The notes under the pieces: generated by a model
The model's input: only the letters and a program-made list of their open reading frames with translations
What the model was told of the DNA's origin: nothing
Databases searched by the model: none
Shown here: in pieces, positions 1 through 6,883 of the stretch
Position numbering within the stretch: position 1 is the first letter of the stretch
Layout: the number at the start of each line of letters is the position of its first letter
Made by a program: the position numbers and the translations under genes
Source of the DNA: an uncultured bacterium
GTDB lineage: Bacteria > Bacillota_A > Clostridia > Lachnospirales > Lachnospiraceae
Direction: 5' to 3'
Assembly: GCA_905215045.1 (NCBI GenBank)
Contig: CAJMOO010000027.1
Span: forward strand, 1 to 22,818
DNA length: 22,818 nt

Positions 1-32
1 TTATAAGAACAATCCTATGACTATTCTTATAA
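1..32. repeat. Inverted repeat, possible weak terminator after nadC
   Basis: TTATAAGAA at 1-9 is the exact reverse complement of TTCTTATAA at 24-32, giving a 9-bp AT-only stem with a 14-base loop. It lies just past the nadC stop codon, so it may end the nad operon transcript. The stem has no G+C clamp and any downstream U-tract on the minus strand lies outside the window, so the terminator reading is weak. Confidence 0.35.
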
Positions 33-59
33 AAACATCGGATTTTATATCTTTATTCT

Positions 60-917
60 TTACTCTACCGGATGTAAATTCTTCAAAGAAATGTCCATAA
101 TAGGAGCTGAATGTGTTAAAGCTCCACAGGATACATAATCCACTCCGATCTCACGGATCGTCTTTAGGCGTTCTTTTGTAACATTTCCTGAACACTCTGT
201 TTCAGCTCTTCCGTCGATCAGTTTGACAGCTTCTTTCATTGTCTCATCATCCATGTTATCTAACATGATGATGTCTGCGCCTGCTTCTACGGCTTCTTTT
301 ACCATGTCAAGATTCTCTGTCTCTACTTCAATCTTTCTGACAAATGGTGCATAGTCTTTTGCCATAGCTACCGCTTCTTTGATTCCACCTGCAGCACCGA
401 TATGGTTATCTTTTAACATGACTCCATCGGATAAGTTGTAGCGGTGATTATGTCCACCACCAACCGTCACTGCGTATTTTTCAAATGGGCGCATATTTGG
501 TGTTGTTTTTCTTGTATCTAATAACTTTGTTTTATATCCTTCAAGCTCTTTGGATAACTCGCTTGTCATTGTTGCGATTCCACTCATTCTCTGCAAGTAG
601 TTTAATGCAACTCTCTCTCCAGATAAAAGGGCACGGATATCTCCTTTGACAACTCCCATTAGCTGTCCTTTGGTCACTTTATCTCCGTCTTTTAATTCTG
701 TCTCAAAAACAACAGTTTCATCTAAAAGTTTGAAGACTCTTTCAAATACTTCTAATCCACAGATGACCCCATCCTGTTTACAGATTAAATTTACTTCTCC
801 CTGTTTTGGTTCTGGCATCACTGCGTTTGTACTGACATCTTCCTGAGTGATATCTTCTTTTAATGCATTCATCAAATATTCATCGATGTTAATTCTCATC
901 GTTACACCACTGATCAT
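60..917 (-). CDS. nadC: Nicotinate-nucleotide pyrophosphorylase (carboxylating), quinolinate phosphoribosyltransferase
   Basis: NadC converts quinolinate and PRPP to nicotinate mononucleotide, the last step of de novo NAD precursor synthesis. The 285-residue product has the usual family length and hallmarks: an N-terminal sandwich domain, then a barrel with LLDTRKTTPNMR, the GGGHNHR loop that binds quinolinate, KDNHI, EVE, and the DNMDDE and ECSGNV strands near the end. The frame is open upstream to 977, but the ATG at 917 follows an AAAGGA Shine-Dalgarno at about 11 bases; another ATG at 899 lacks one. Its start overlaps the end of nadB by 29 bases, so the two are probably translationally coupled. 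Last gene of the nadABC operon. Identification is secure, the exact start less so. Confidence 0.96.
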   Translation of the reverse strand: MISGVTMRINIDEYLMNALKEDITQEDVSTNAVMPEPKQGEVNLICKQDGVICGLEVFERVFKLLDETVVFETELKDGDKVTKGQLMGVVKGDIRALLSGERVALNYLQRMSGIATMTSELSKELEGYKTKLLDTRKTTPNMRPFEKYAVTVGGGHNHRYNLSDGVMLKDNHIGAAGGIKEAVAMAKDYAPFVRKIEVETENLDMVKEAVEAGADIIMLDNMDDETMKEAVKLIDGRAETECSGNVTKERLKTIREIGVDYVSCGALTHSAPIMDISLKNLHPVE

Positions 918-2190
918 AAAAACTTCTGTCCTTTCGTTTAATTTCGTCAAGAACAAGCTGTTCATTCTCTTTCTCACGCTGTTCTTCGTTCTGATACTTA
1001 CTTAAATCTACTTCGACTGTCTCGGCTTTTGATGGATGTTCTGTGATGTCTTTCGCTGCTGCCTTGGCAAATACAAGTGCTTCCAATAATGAATTACTTG
1101 CCAGACGATTCTTTCCATGAACCCCATTACAGCTTGTCTCACCGACTGCATATAAATGTTCCATAGATGTCTTGCTGTCTAAGTTTACTTTAATTCCACC
1201 CATGAAATAGTGCTGTGCTGGTGTTACTGGAATCGGTTCTTTTGTCATGTCATATCCTTCATCCAAGCACTGTTTGTAGATGTTTGGGAATCTATGTTTG
1301 ATTCTTTCTCCATCTAAATGTGTAACAGATAAATAAACATGATCACTTCCGTCTTTCTTCATCTGTTTGCAGATTTCTCCAGTTACAACGTCTCTTGGTT
1401 TTAACTCATCTGTAAAACGTTCTCCATCTTTATTCAGCAGGTAAGCTCCCTCTCCTCTGACTGATTCAGAGATTAAGAATCTTCTTCCTGGTTTCTTTGA
1501 ATAAAATGTTGTTGGATGGATCTGGATATAGTTAATATTCTCTAATTCAACATTATGGCGCAGGCAGATAGCCAGACTGTCTGCTGTCAGATGTCTGAAG
1601 TTTGTAGAATGTTTAAATAACCCTCCAAGTCCTCCTGTTGCAAGAACAGTATCCGGAGCTTCGATCGTATCTAAATTACCATCTGCATCTTTATATACAA
1701 TTCCTTTACATTCTCCGTCTTTCTCAATGATATCGATCATCGTACAATTTTCCATGATCGTAATATTATCACGTTTCTTCGCCTCTTCGTATAAATGGCT
1801 TGTGATCTCTTTTCCTGTCAGATCTTCATGATGAAGAATACGGAATGTGGAATGTCCACCTTCTCTTGTAAACTCAATCTCTCCATCCTTCAAGTCAAAT
1901 CTTACACCAAAATCTTTCAGATCCTGAATAATCTGTGGTGATTCTTTGATCATCTTCTCGACGGCACCTTTATCATTCTCGTAATGTCCGGCCTTCATAG
2001 TGTCCTCGAAATATGAATCATAATCTTCCGGATTCTTCAGCGCTGAGATTCCTCCCTGCGCCAAAAATGAATCACTTTCTTCAACTTCCTTCTTTGTAAT
2101 AACGATTACTTTGTAATCCTGCGGAAGAAATAATGCATTAAATAGCCCTGAAGCACCACTTCCTACAATGATCACGTCTGATGTTTTCAT
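889..2190 (-). CDS. nadB: L-aspartate oxidase, short form
   Basis: NadB is a flavoprotein that oxidises L-aspartate to iminoaspartate, the substrate of NadA. The dinucleotide-binding GSGASGLFNALFLP lies at residues 11-24. Further on are LAQGGISA, the substrate-site stretch beginning HPTTF, SESVRGEGA, RDVVTGEI, HYFMGGI and NRLASNSLLEALVF, which match the catalytic His/Arg positions of the fumarate reductase/aspartate oxidase family. At 433 residues it is about 100 shorter than Escherichia coli NadB: the C-terminal helical domain is cut down after the NRLASNS region. Such short forms are, to my knowledge, common in Clostridia, so I read it as functional. It starts 34 bases after the nadA stop and overlaps nadC. 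Confidence 0.95.
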   Translation of the reverse strand: MKTSDVIIVGSGASGLFNALFLPQDYKVIVITKKEVEESDSFLAQGGISALKNPEDYDSYFEDTMKAGHYENDKGAVEKMIKESPQIIQDLKDFGVRFDLKDGEIEFTREGGHSTFRILHHEDLTGKEITSHLYEEAKKRDNITIMENCTMIDIIEKDGECKGIVYKDADGNLDTIEAPDTVLATGGLGGLFKHSTNFRHLTADSLAICLRHNVELENINYIQIHPTTFYSKKPGRRFLISESVRGEGAYLLNKDGERFTDELKPRDVVTGEICKQMKKDGSDHVYLSVTHLDGERIKHRFPNIYKQCLDEGYDMTKEPIPVTPAQHYFMGGIKVNLDSKTSMEHLYAVGETSCNGVHGKNRLASNSLLEALVFAKAAAKDITEHPSKAETVEVDLSKYQNEEQREKENEQLVLDEIKRKDRSFYDQWCNDEN

Positions 2191-2224
2191 AATTCTCTTT
2201 GCCCTTCCTTGGAACTTTCCTGTC

Positions 2225-3133
2225 TTACTGCGCGATTCTTAACATCTCATCTAATGCTTTCTTAGCATTTAATCGCAGTTCTTCTGGTAATTCTACCTGA
2301 TTCTTCATGTCTCTTAATGTGTCTCTTACATTCTCTAAACTGATACGCTTCATATTTGGACAGAACTGACGATGTCCTACAGAGTAGAATGTCTTTCCTG
2401 GGTTCTTCTGTTTTAATTCATATAAAACTCCCATCTCTGTACAAATGATAAATACATCTTTATCAGATGCTGTTGCATAATCAATGATTCCTGATGTACT
2501 TCCTACATAATCACCTAAAGCAACGACGTCAGGTGTACATTCTGGATGTACTAAAACCTCTGCTTCTGGATGTACTTCTTTGGCTTTCTTTACATTCTCA
2601 GCTGTGATACTTCTATGTACATGGCAGAATCCATCATTGTAAATGAAATTCTTCTCTGGAAGTTTGCTTCCGATATAACGTCCAAGATTCTCATCTGGTA
2701 CGAAGAAAATATTCTTCTGTGGAAGTGCTGTTACAACTTTCAGAGCATTGGATGAAGTTACACAGACATCAGAATGTGCTTTGATCTCTGCTGTAGAATT
2801 AATGTAACAGACAACAGCAAGATCATCATATTTCTTACGCATCTCTTCAATCTTCTCCACATCGACCATATGAGCCATTGGGCAGTCTGCCTTCTGATCT
2901 GGCATGATCACTGTACGGTCTGGGTTTAAGATCTTGGCACTCTCACCCATAAAGTTTACGCCTGCAAAACAGATCACATCTTTGGATTCTTTTAATGCAA
3001 CTTTGGCAAGATAATAAGAATCTCCAACATAATCAGCAATTTCCTGAACGGCATCGTCTACATAATAATGTGCTAGTAAAACAGCATTTTTTTCTTGTTT
3101 TAATTGTTCGATCTCTTTTTTTAAATTTTCCAT
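2225..3133 (-). CDS. nadA: Quinolinate synthase A
   Basis: NadA condenses iminoaspartate with dihydroxyacetone phosphate to quinolinate and holds an oxygen-sensitive [4Fe-4S] cluster. The three family cluster cysteines are in their usual settings: CYINSTAEIKA, HPECTPDV and GHRQFCPNM. HYYVDDAVQEIADYVGDS near the N-terminus and CFAGVNFMGESAKIL are also diagnostic. The frame is open to 3187, but the ATG at 3133 has an AAGGAG Shine-Dalgarno 6 bases upstream, and the extra 18 codons would overlie the promoter; the product is therefore 302 residues. First gene of nadABC. Confidence 0.97.
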   Translation of the reverse strand: MENLKKEIEQLKQEKNAVLLAHYYVDDAVQEIADYVGDSYYLAKVALKESKDVICFAGVNFMGESAKILNPDRTVIMPDQKADCPMAHMVDVEKIEEMRKKYDDLAVVCYINSTAEIKAHSDVCVTSSNALKVVTALPQKNIFFVPDENLGRYIGSKLPEKNFIYNDGFCHVHRSITAENVKKAKEVHPEAEVLVHPECTPDVVALGDYVGSTSGIIDYATASDKDVFIICTEMGVLYELKQKNPGKTFYSVGHRQFCPNMKRISLENVRDTLRDMKNQVELPEELRLNAKKALDEMLRIAQ

Positions 3134-3158
3134 CTTTCTCTCCTTGTTATTAAATTTT

Positions 3159-3187
3159 AATATACCACGACCACCCCTTCTGTTCAA
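3159..3187 (-). promoter_or_regulatory. Promoter of nadABC
   Basis: On the minus strand a TTGAAC -35 box (3182-3187) is separated by exactly 17 bases from a TATATT -10 box (3159-3164). Transcription should start near 3152, leaving a leader of about 20 bases, too short for a riboswitch. I could not identify a NiaR or other operator with confidence. Confidence 0.75.
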
Positions 3188-3212
3188 GTATTTGTGATGT
3201 TTTTATATGATA

Positions 3213-3260
3213 AATACCAGTGATTTTACCTCTTTTTCAGATGCTTCAATCACTGGTATT
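3213..3260. terminator. Hairpin between the AlbA_2 gene and nadA
   Basis: AATACCAGTGATT (3213-3225) and AATCACTGGTATT (3248-3260) form a perfect 13-bp stem around a 22-base loop. It lies downstream of the minus-strand gene ending at 3353 and upstream of the nadA promoter, so a terminator separating the two units is the simplest reading. The trailing U-tract is poor on both strands. Confidence 0.55.
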
Positions 3261-3352
3261 ATTATAAATTCTATTTATTTTATATGATCACTATATATTT
3301 TCATATGCATTTGCTGTTTTCGTCCGATCATATCTTGTACATTGTCTCGTAA

Positions 3353-4669
3353 TTATTTTTTCACATAACATGTGTTCTTTCCTCTGCCTCTCTGCATGAT
3401 CAATCCTTTTTTAACCATCTGCTTCAAAATCCTTCCACTCGTTGTCTGACTGATTCCTAATCTTTCCTGAACTTGTTTTCTTTGAATTCTTTTTTCTTGA
3501 TCGATCATTTGCATGATCTGTGTTTCTTCGTCTTCTGGTTGTATATGTGTATGGTATTGCAGTTCTTCTCTTAATTCTGCCTGTGCATTTGTGTTTGGTA
3601 ATATGATCTTAAATACATTATTACTGACTTTGATCTCTGGTTTTATAAACTGATCTTGATAAGCATTCATGATCTTTTGTATTCCTGTTCCATAAGCTTC
3701 GATCAATTCTAAACGGTAAAAAACATTCGCTAATCTTTTATTCCTGCATACAGAAATCCCCATCATCACATCTTCTAATGTAACTCCTGTTACCAATCCC
3801 CCAATGGATGTGAATTCTAACCGATCTTCGTACATACTGATCAGAATACTAGAACTATATCCGTAATCTCTGTGTACAAGACAGTTTAGCAATGCTTCTC
3901 TTACTGCTACTTCTGGATAATCTCTATTATCAATTCGATAAAGTTTTTCAAAAGTTGAATGTGTTTGATTTCTGAAGTCAATGTAATCATATACTGCTTC
4001 CATTTGTGCAAATAGTGATCCTGTAAATTCTTTTCTATCTTTAAATATATTTTGATTCTTTCCTTCAAAAACTGCTGTTTTAATCGTATGCACGCATTGG
4101 TCTGAAAGTAATAAAGCAAGATTCGTATAAATTCCATCTTGGTTTATAATTCCTAAAGTTTTCATCTGTGGCTGTTCTAATGTGATGTTTCTCTTTTGGA
4201 ATTCTTTTTTTGTTTCGCAAAAAGTCAATTCTTGATCTAATGATCTCATATCTTCAAAATGATCACCATCTGTTTCTTTAATCATCTTTCTAATAGCTGT
4301 ATCCGTTGCTGGGACAGAAGAATATCCTTGTCTTACATATACGCCTTCTGGTCTTAACCCTTTCTTCGCTATATAGTATGGGCGTTCTGTTCCTCTTTGA
4401 ATATCTATGATCACAACTTGTTTTTGTTCTATCTCTTTTGTCTCATAATGCAAGAACATGGTTAAATCTGGTTTAATCGCATCTCTAACCATATTGCTTA
4501 CTTGCAATGCTACACTGTCTGAATCTTCTACCCCGATAACTGTCCCATCATCTTCAATTCCAATATAGATTTTTCCTCCATCACAATTGGCAAATGCTAT
4601 GATTTCTTTCTTGATGTCTGTGACTACAATGGATTTGAATTCGGTTCTCTCAGATTCTTGTAACTTCAT
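3353..4669 (-). CDS. AlbA_2 (Schlafen-like)/HATPase_c_4 domain protein with C-terminal winged helix
   Basis: A 438-residue protein of the family often annotated as 'ATP-binding protein' or 'RecG-like transcriptional regulator'. The N-terminal 120 or so residues form an AlbA_2 domain, recognisable by ESERTEFKS, IIAFANCDGGKIYIGIEDDG and GVYVRQG. The middle to C-terminal part has the HATPase_c_4 signatures VREALLNCLVHRDYGYSSSI, NKRLANVFYRLELIEAYGTGI. The last 60 residues look like a winged helix (RKQVQERLGISQTTSGRILKQMVKKGLI). The start has an excellent AAGGAGGG Shine-Dalgarno. Proteins of this kind are thought to be DNA- or RNA-binding regulators and occur in defence and mobile contexts, but nothing here fixes a target. 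It has its own promoter and stands alone. Confidence 0.85.
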   Translation of the reverse strand: MKLQESERTEFKSIVVTDIKKEIIAFANCDGGKIYIGIEDDGTVIGVEDSDSVALQVSNMVRDAIKPDLTMFLHYETKEIEQKQVVIIDIQRGTERPYYIAKKGLRPEGVYVRQGYSSVPATDTAIRKMIKETDGDHFEDMRSLDQELTFCETKKEFQKRNITLEQPQMKTLGIINQDGIYTNLALLLSDQCVHTIKTAVFEGKNQNIFKDRKEFTGSLFAQMEAVYDYIDFRNQTHSTFEKLYRIDNRDYPEVAVREALLNCLVHRDYGYSSSILISMYEDRLEFTSIGGLVTGVTLEDVMMGISVCRNKRLANVFYRLELIEAYGTGIQKIMNAYQDQFIKPEIKVSNNVFKIILPNTNAQAELREELQYHTHIQPEDEETQIMQMIDQEKRIQRKQVQERLGISQTTSGRILKQMVKKGLIMQRGRGKNTCYVKK

Positions 4670-4713
4670 GAAAAACCCTCCTTGAAATTATTCTGTCTGT
4701 TCTTTCTAACTTT

Positions 4714-4742
4714 ATTCTAACCATTCTAACCATTCTTGTCAA
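4714..4742 (-). promoter_or_regulatory. Promoter with 9-bp tandem repeats in the spacer (AlbA_2 gene)
   Basis: A TTGACA -35 box (4737-4742) and TAGAAT -10 box (4714-4719) are separated by 17 bases. The spacer is made of the 9-mer AACCATTCT (plus-strand reading) repeated exactly at 4719-4727 and 4728-4736, and a degenerate third unit continues past the -10. On the coding strand this reads TTAGAATGG repeats. The arrangement would suit a repressor that binds the promoter, possibly the AlbA_2 protein itself; that is inference. Confidence 0.7.
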
Positions 4743-4773
4743 TTATAAATCACAGTGTTTGTATGCTGTATAG

Positions 4774-4979
4774 TGGTTTGAATCACGTAAATTATTTGAA
4801 TATTATAAAAAGAAATCATGTGTCGGCAACCGTACGGACACGTCTGCACTTAGCGAGTGGATGGTCGTTAGACCATTCAGGAGCTTAGTACAGCTACGTG
4901 GGAGTCCGAACGCAAGTGGGTTGCAGACACATAATCTCTTTTTATAATATTCCACCAATACTTTCCGTTATTCAAATCA
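4774..4979. repeat. 206-bp fold-back element with structured core (unidentified; MITE or ncRNA)
   Basis: Two arms of about 58 bases, 4774-4831 and 4919-4979, are inverted copies of each other at roughly 80% identity (both begin TGRTTTGAAT read inward). They include perfect blocks such as GAATATTATAAAAAG, ATGTGTC and CAACC. The core folds further: CGGAC (4835-4839) pairs with GTCCG (4904-4908), and inside it are ATGGTC-GTTA-GACCAT (4861-4876), CACT/AGTG (4847-4859) and AGCT/AGCT (4882-4895). The core is richer in G+C than its surroundings. No ORF of note, no clear target-site duplication and no match to a riboswitch or RNA class I can name. It begins 4 bases after the rubrerythrin stop. It could be a MITE-like non-autonomous element, a structured RNA, or both. 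Confidence 0.75.
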
Positions 4980-4983
4980 GAAT

Positions 4984-5526
4984 TTAATAGTTCTCTTCAT
5001 GCACTTCAAAATAGCTCTGTGGATGTGCACACACAGGACATACTTCCGGTGCTTTTGTTCCAACTACGATATGTCCACAATTGCGACATTCCCATACTTT
5101 CACTTCACTTTTTTCAAATACTTGTGAAGTCTCGATATTCTTAAGAAGTGCACGGTATCTTTCTTCATGATGCTTCTCAATCTCTCCGACTGCTCTGAAT
5201 TTGGCAGCAAGTTCTGGAAAACCTTCTTCTTCTGCAGTCTTTGCAAATCCTTCATACATATCTGTCCATTCGTAATTTTCACCTTCAGCTGCTGCAGCAA
5301 GATTTTCCTTTGTATCTCCAATTCCTGCTAATTCTTTAAACCACATTTTGGCATGTTCTTTCTCATTATTTGCCGTCTTAAGGAACAATGCAGACATCTG
5401 CTCATATCCTTCTTTCTTTGCAACAGATGCGAAATAAGTGTACTTATTTCTTGCCTGTGATTCTCCTGAAAATGCTTCTAATAAATTCTTCTCTGTCTGT
5501 GTTCCTACATATCTATTACTTCCCAT
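4984..5526 (-). CDS. rbr: Rubrerythrin
   Basis: A 180-residue non-haem diiron peroxidase that reduces hydrogen peroxide with electrons from rubredoxin-type partners. The ferritin-like domain (about 1-135) has the metal ligands in place: GESQARNKY (E22), E55-x-x-H58 in NEKEH and E117-x-x-H120 in EIEKHH. The C-terminal rubredoxin-like domain binds one Fe through C147-x-x-C150 and C163-x-x-C166 (CRNC, CPVC). The frame is open to 5559, but the ATG at 5526 has an AAGGAG 7 bases upstream. Third gene of the rubredoxin-SOR-rubrerythrin operon, 63 bases after the superoxide reductase stop. Confidence 0.96.
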   Translation of the reverse strand: MGSNRYVGTQTEKNLLEAFSGESQARNKYTYFASVAKKEGYEQMSALFLKTANNEKEHAKMWFKELAGIGDTKENLAAAAEGENYEWTDMYEGFAKTAEEEGFPELAAKFRAVGEIEKHHEERYRALLKNIETSQVFEKSEVKVWECRNCGHIVVGTKAPEVCPVCAHPQSYFEVHEENY

Positions 5527-5589
5527 GATTCTTCTCCTTACTGATTCCTTTACAATCACTTTATATATTTCCCTAGAAATTGATAATTT

Positions 5590-5952
5590 CTATACTTCAG
5601 ATTTCCATAATCCATGCAGATTACAATACTCATATGCTGCTATGAATTCATCTCCATCGGCTAACATAAATACCGCCTCTGGTTTATCCCCTGGTGCAAA
5701 TTTATGCAGCTGCCCACCATTCTTTGTTTCAATATATACTCCCATAATATAATGTTCTGGAAGCATTGGATGCTCTACGGAAGATACAGCTACTGTGATC
5801 TTATTTCCTTCCTGTGTCACAACTGGTAAATGTTTTTCTACTGCAGCATCTGTTGTGTTTGCTTTTAAATTTTTCAAATTCTCTATGGAACTTCCTGCTC
5901 CAAATACTTCTAATAATACTGTTTTGTCTTCTGAACGATAAAATTTAGCCAT
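5590..5952 (-). CDS. Superoxide reductase (desulfoferrodoxin family, class III-like)
   Basis: A 120-residue superoxide reductase that reduces superoxide to peroxide at a square-pyramidal Fe(His)4Cys centre. Likely ligands: H41 (VEKHLP, next to the conserved Glu40), H61 (VEHPM), H67 (EHYIMG), C110 and H113 (YCNLHGLW). The N-terminal 30 residues (MAKFYRSEDKTVLLEV) resemble the desulforedoxin domain of class I enzymes, but all four Fe-binding cysteines are missing, as in the Treponema-type class III enzymes. It therefore has only the catalytic iron and needs an external donor, plausibly the rubredoxin encoded 38 bases upstream. Ribosome binding site GGGAG. The peroxide it makes would be removed by the rubrerythrin encoded downstream. 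Confidence 0.92.
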   Translation of the reverse strand: MAKFYRSEDKTVLLEVFGAGSSIENLKNLKANTTDAAVEKHLPVVTQEGNKITVAVSSVEHPMLPEHYIMGVYIETKNGGQLHKFAPGDKPEAVFMLADGDEFIAAYEYCNLHGLWKSEV

Positions 5953-5990
5953 AACTTCTTCTCCCTTCTACTACAATATATCTATAAAAA

Positions 5991-6146
5991 TTATTCTTTT
6001 GAAAATTGATCTTTCCCTACAAAACATAATGGACATTCAAAATCTTCTGGAACATCTTCCCATTTTGTTCCTGGAGCGATTCCTCCTTCTGGATATCCTT
6101 TTTCTTCATCATATTCCCATCCACATACATCACATACGTATTTCAT
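5991..6146 (-). CDS. Rubredoxin
   Basis: A 51-residue mono-iron electron carrier. The sequence MKYVCDVCGWEYD opens with the first CxxCG knuckle (C5, C8), followed by YPEGGIAPGTKWEDVPEDF and the second knuckle CPLC (C38, C41), the complete classical rubredoxin pattern. The ATG follows an AAGGAGG Shine-Dalgarno at 8 bases. First gene of a three-gene operon with superoxide reductase and rubrerythrin, and probably the electron donor to both. The gene is short and easily missed. Confidence 0.95.
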   Translation of the reverse strand: MKYVCDVCGWEYDEEKGYPEGGIAPGTKWEDVPEDFECPLCFVGKDQFSKE

Positions 6147-6186
6147 TGTTTCATCCTCCTTATACTTAAATCGATAATAATTACTG

Positions 6187-6228
6187 TTATTATATTTATA
6201 TAATAATACATGTGAGAAAAAATGTCAA
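6187..6228 (-). promoter_or_regulatory. Promoter of the rubredoxin operon with PerR/Fur-like palindrome
   Basis: TTGACA (6223-6228), a 17-base spacer and TATTAT (6200-6205) form a near-consensus promoter on the minus strand. A palindrome with perfect 9-bp arms, TTATTATAT-tt-ATATAATAA (6187-6206), covers the -10 box and likely start site. It resembles the AT-rich inverted repeats bound by PerR (TTATAATnATTATAA). In Clostridium acetobutylicum PerR represses rubrerythrin and superoxide reductase genes, so peroxide-induced derepression is plausible. The spacing is not the canonical 7-1-7. Confidence 0.7.
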
Positions 6229-6285
6229 TAATATTTTTTAGAATTTGAATAGTGATATTTCTTTCTATGAATTATGTCCAATTTT

Positions 6286-6337
6286 TGTTATAATTAATTC
6301 ATACTTATTGACACGCCGGGTACATCAGAGCGTGACA
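6286..6337 (+). promoter_or_regulatory. Extended -10 promoter and leader hairpin of the DUF2007 gene
   Basis: TGT-TATAAT (6286-6294) is a perfect extended -10 element with a poor -35. Transcription from about 6301 would give a 110-base leader. Near its 5' end TGACACGC (6309-6316) can pair with GCGTGACA (6330-6337) except for one A-A mismatch, around a 13-base loop. Function unknown. Confidence 0.5.
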
Positions 6338-6342
6338 AAATT

Positions 6343-6367
6343 TACTTTTGATACTCTCATCATTAAT
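6343..6367 (+). repeat. 25-bp motif, copy 1 (shared with 17837-17861)
   Basis: Reads TACTTTTGA, then T, then ACTCTCATCAT, then TAAT. It matches a second intergenic copy at 17837-17861 at 23 of 25 positions on the same strand. This copy lies in the leader of the DUF2007 gene. Role unknown. Confidence 0.6.
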
Positions 6368-6411
6368 ATACAAAGTTACTGAACATTTACTCAATAAGGG
6401 AGGTGGCAATT

Positions 6412-6771
6412 ATGGAGGATAAGATTACAAAAATATTTAACGCAGCTGACCAGATTCAGGCTGAGATGATTCATGATCATTTAAAACAAAACGGAATTGA
6501 AACCATGTCCAAACAACCTGGAACAGGAGAATATATGAGTATTGCAATGGGGTATTCTGTTTATGGAACGGATATTTATGTTAGAGAAGATCAGAAAGCT
6601 AAGGCAGAAGCTTTGATCAATGAACTGTTATACGATAATGACTACAATACATTCGAAGATGAAGATATCAAATTGCCTTGGTGGCAAAATAAAGTGATTG
6701 CAGCAAAATGCATTTTAGGATTTTTTATTCTTGTGATCATTATCATGATCGCAATGCAGATTCTGCAATAA
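6412..6771 (+). CDS. DUF2007-type small protein with C-terminal membrane anchor
   Basis: A 119-residue protein. Residues 1-70 resemble DUF2007 (putative signal-transducing protein), with FNAADQIQAEMIHDHLKQNGIE, GYSVYGTDIYV and KAEALINELL, a small alpha-beta fold like those of GlnB-like domains. A charged linker (EDEDIKLPWW) leads to one transmembrane helix at about residues 94-117 (CILGFFILVIIIMIAMQ), so the domain should face the cytoplasm. The ATG at 6412 is preferred over the in-frame GTG at 6403 because AAGGGAGG lies 8 bases before the ATG and the GTG falls within it. Monocistronic, between its own promoter and a strong terminator. Precise function is not known. Confidence 0.75.
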   Translation: MEDKITKIFNAADQIQAEMIHDHLKQNGIETMSKQPGTGEYMSIAMGYSVYGTDIYVREDQKAKAEALINELLYDNDYNTFEDEDIKLPWWQNKVIAAKCILGFFILVIIIMIAMQILQ

Positions 6772-6786
6772 AATCATAAATTTAAG

Positions 6787-6840
6787 AAAGAACAGGTATG
6801 CTTTAGAATTCCTTGAAATCCTTATGCATACCTGTTCTTT
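6787..6840. terminator. Bidirectional terminator
   Basis: AAAGAACAGGTATGC (6787-6801) and GCATACCTGTTCTTT (6826-6840) form a perfect 15-bp stem. The T-rich right flank serves the plus-strand DUF2007 gene, and the reverse strand serves xylB, which ends at 6884. Confidence 0.85.
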
Positions 6841-6883
6841 GTTGTTGTTCATTATTTATATTTAGTTTATAGTTACCTTATAG

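Noticed and set aside
3134..3187. N-terminal extension of NadA (MNRRGG...)
   Set aside because: It would cover the -10 and -35 boxes of the nad promoter, while the ATG at 3133 has an ideal ribosome binding site.
3134..3260. NAD-related riboswitch upstream of nadA
   Set aside because: The promoter sits 20-50 bases before nadA, so the hairpin at 3213-3260 is outside the transcript and the leader is too short.
4801..4940. tRNA, tmRNA, riboswitch or retron RNA in the fold-back element
   Set aside because: No tRNA-like arms or CCA end, no conserved riboswitch core that I know, and no reverse transcriptase or other effector gene nearby.
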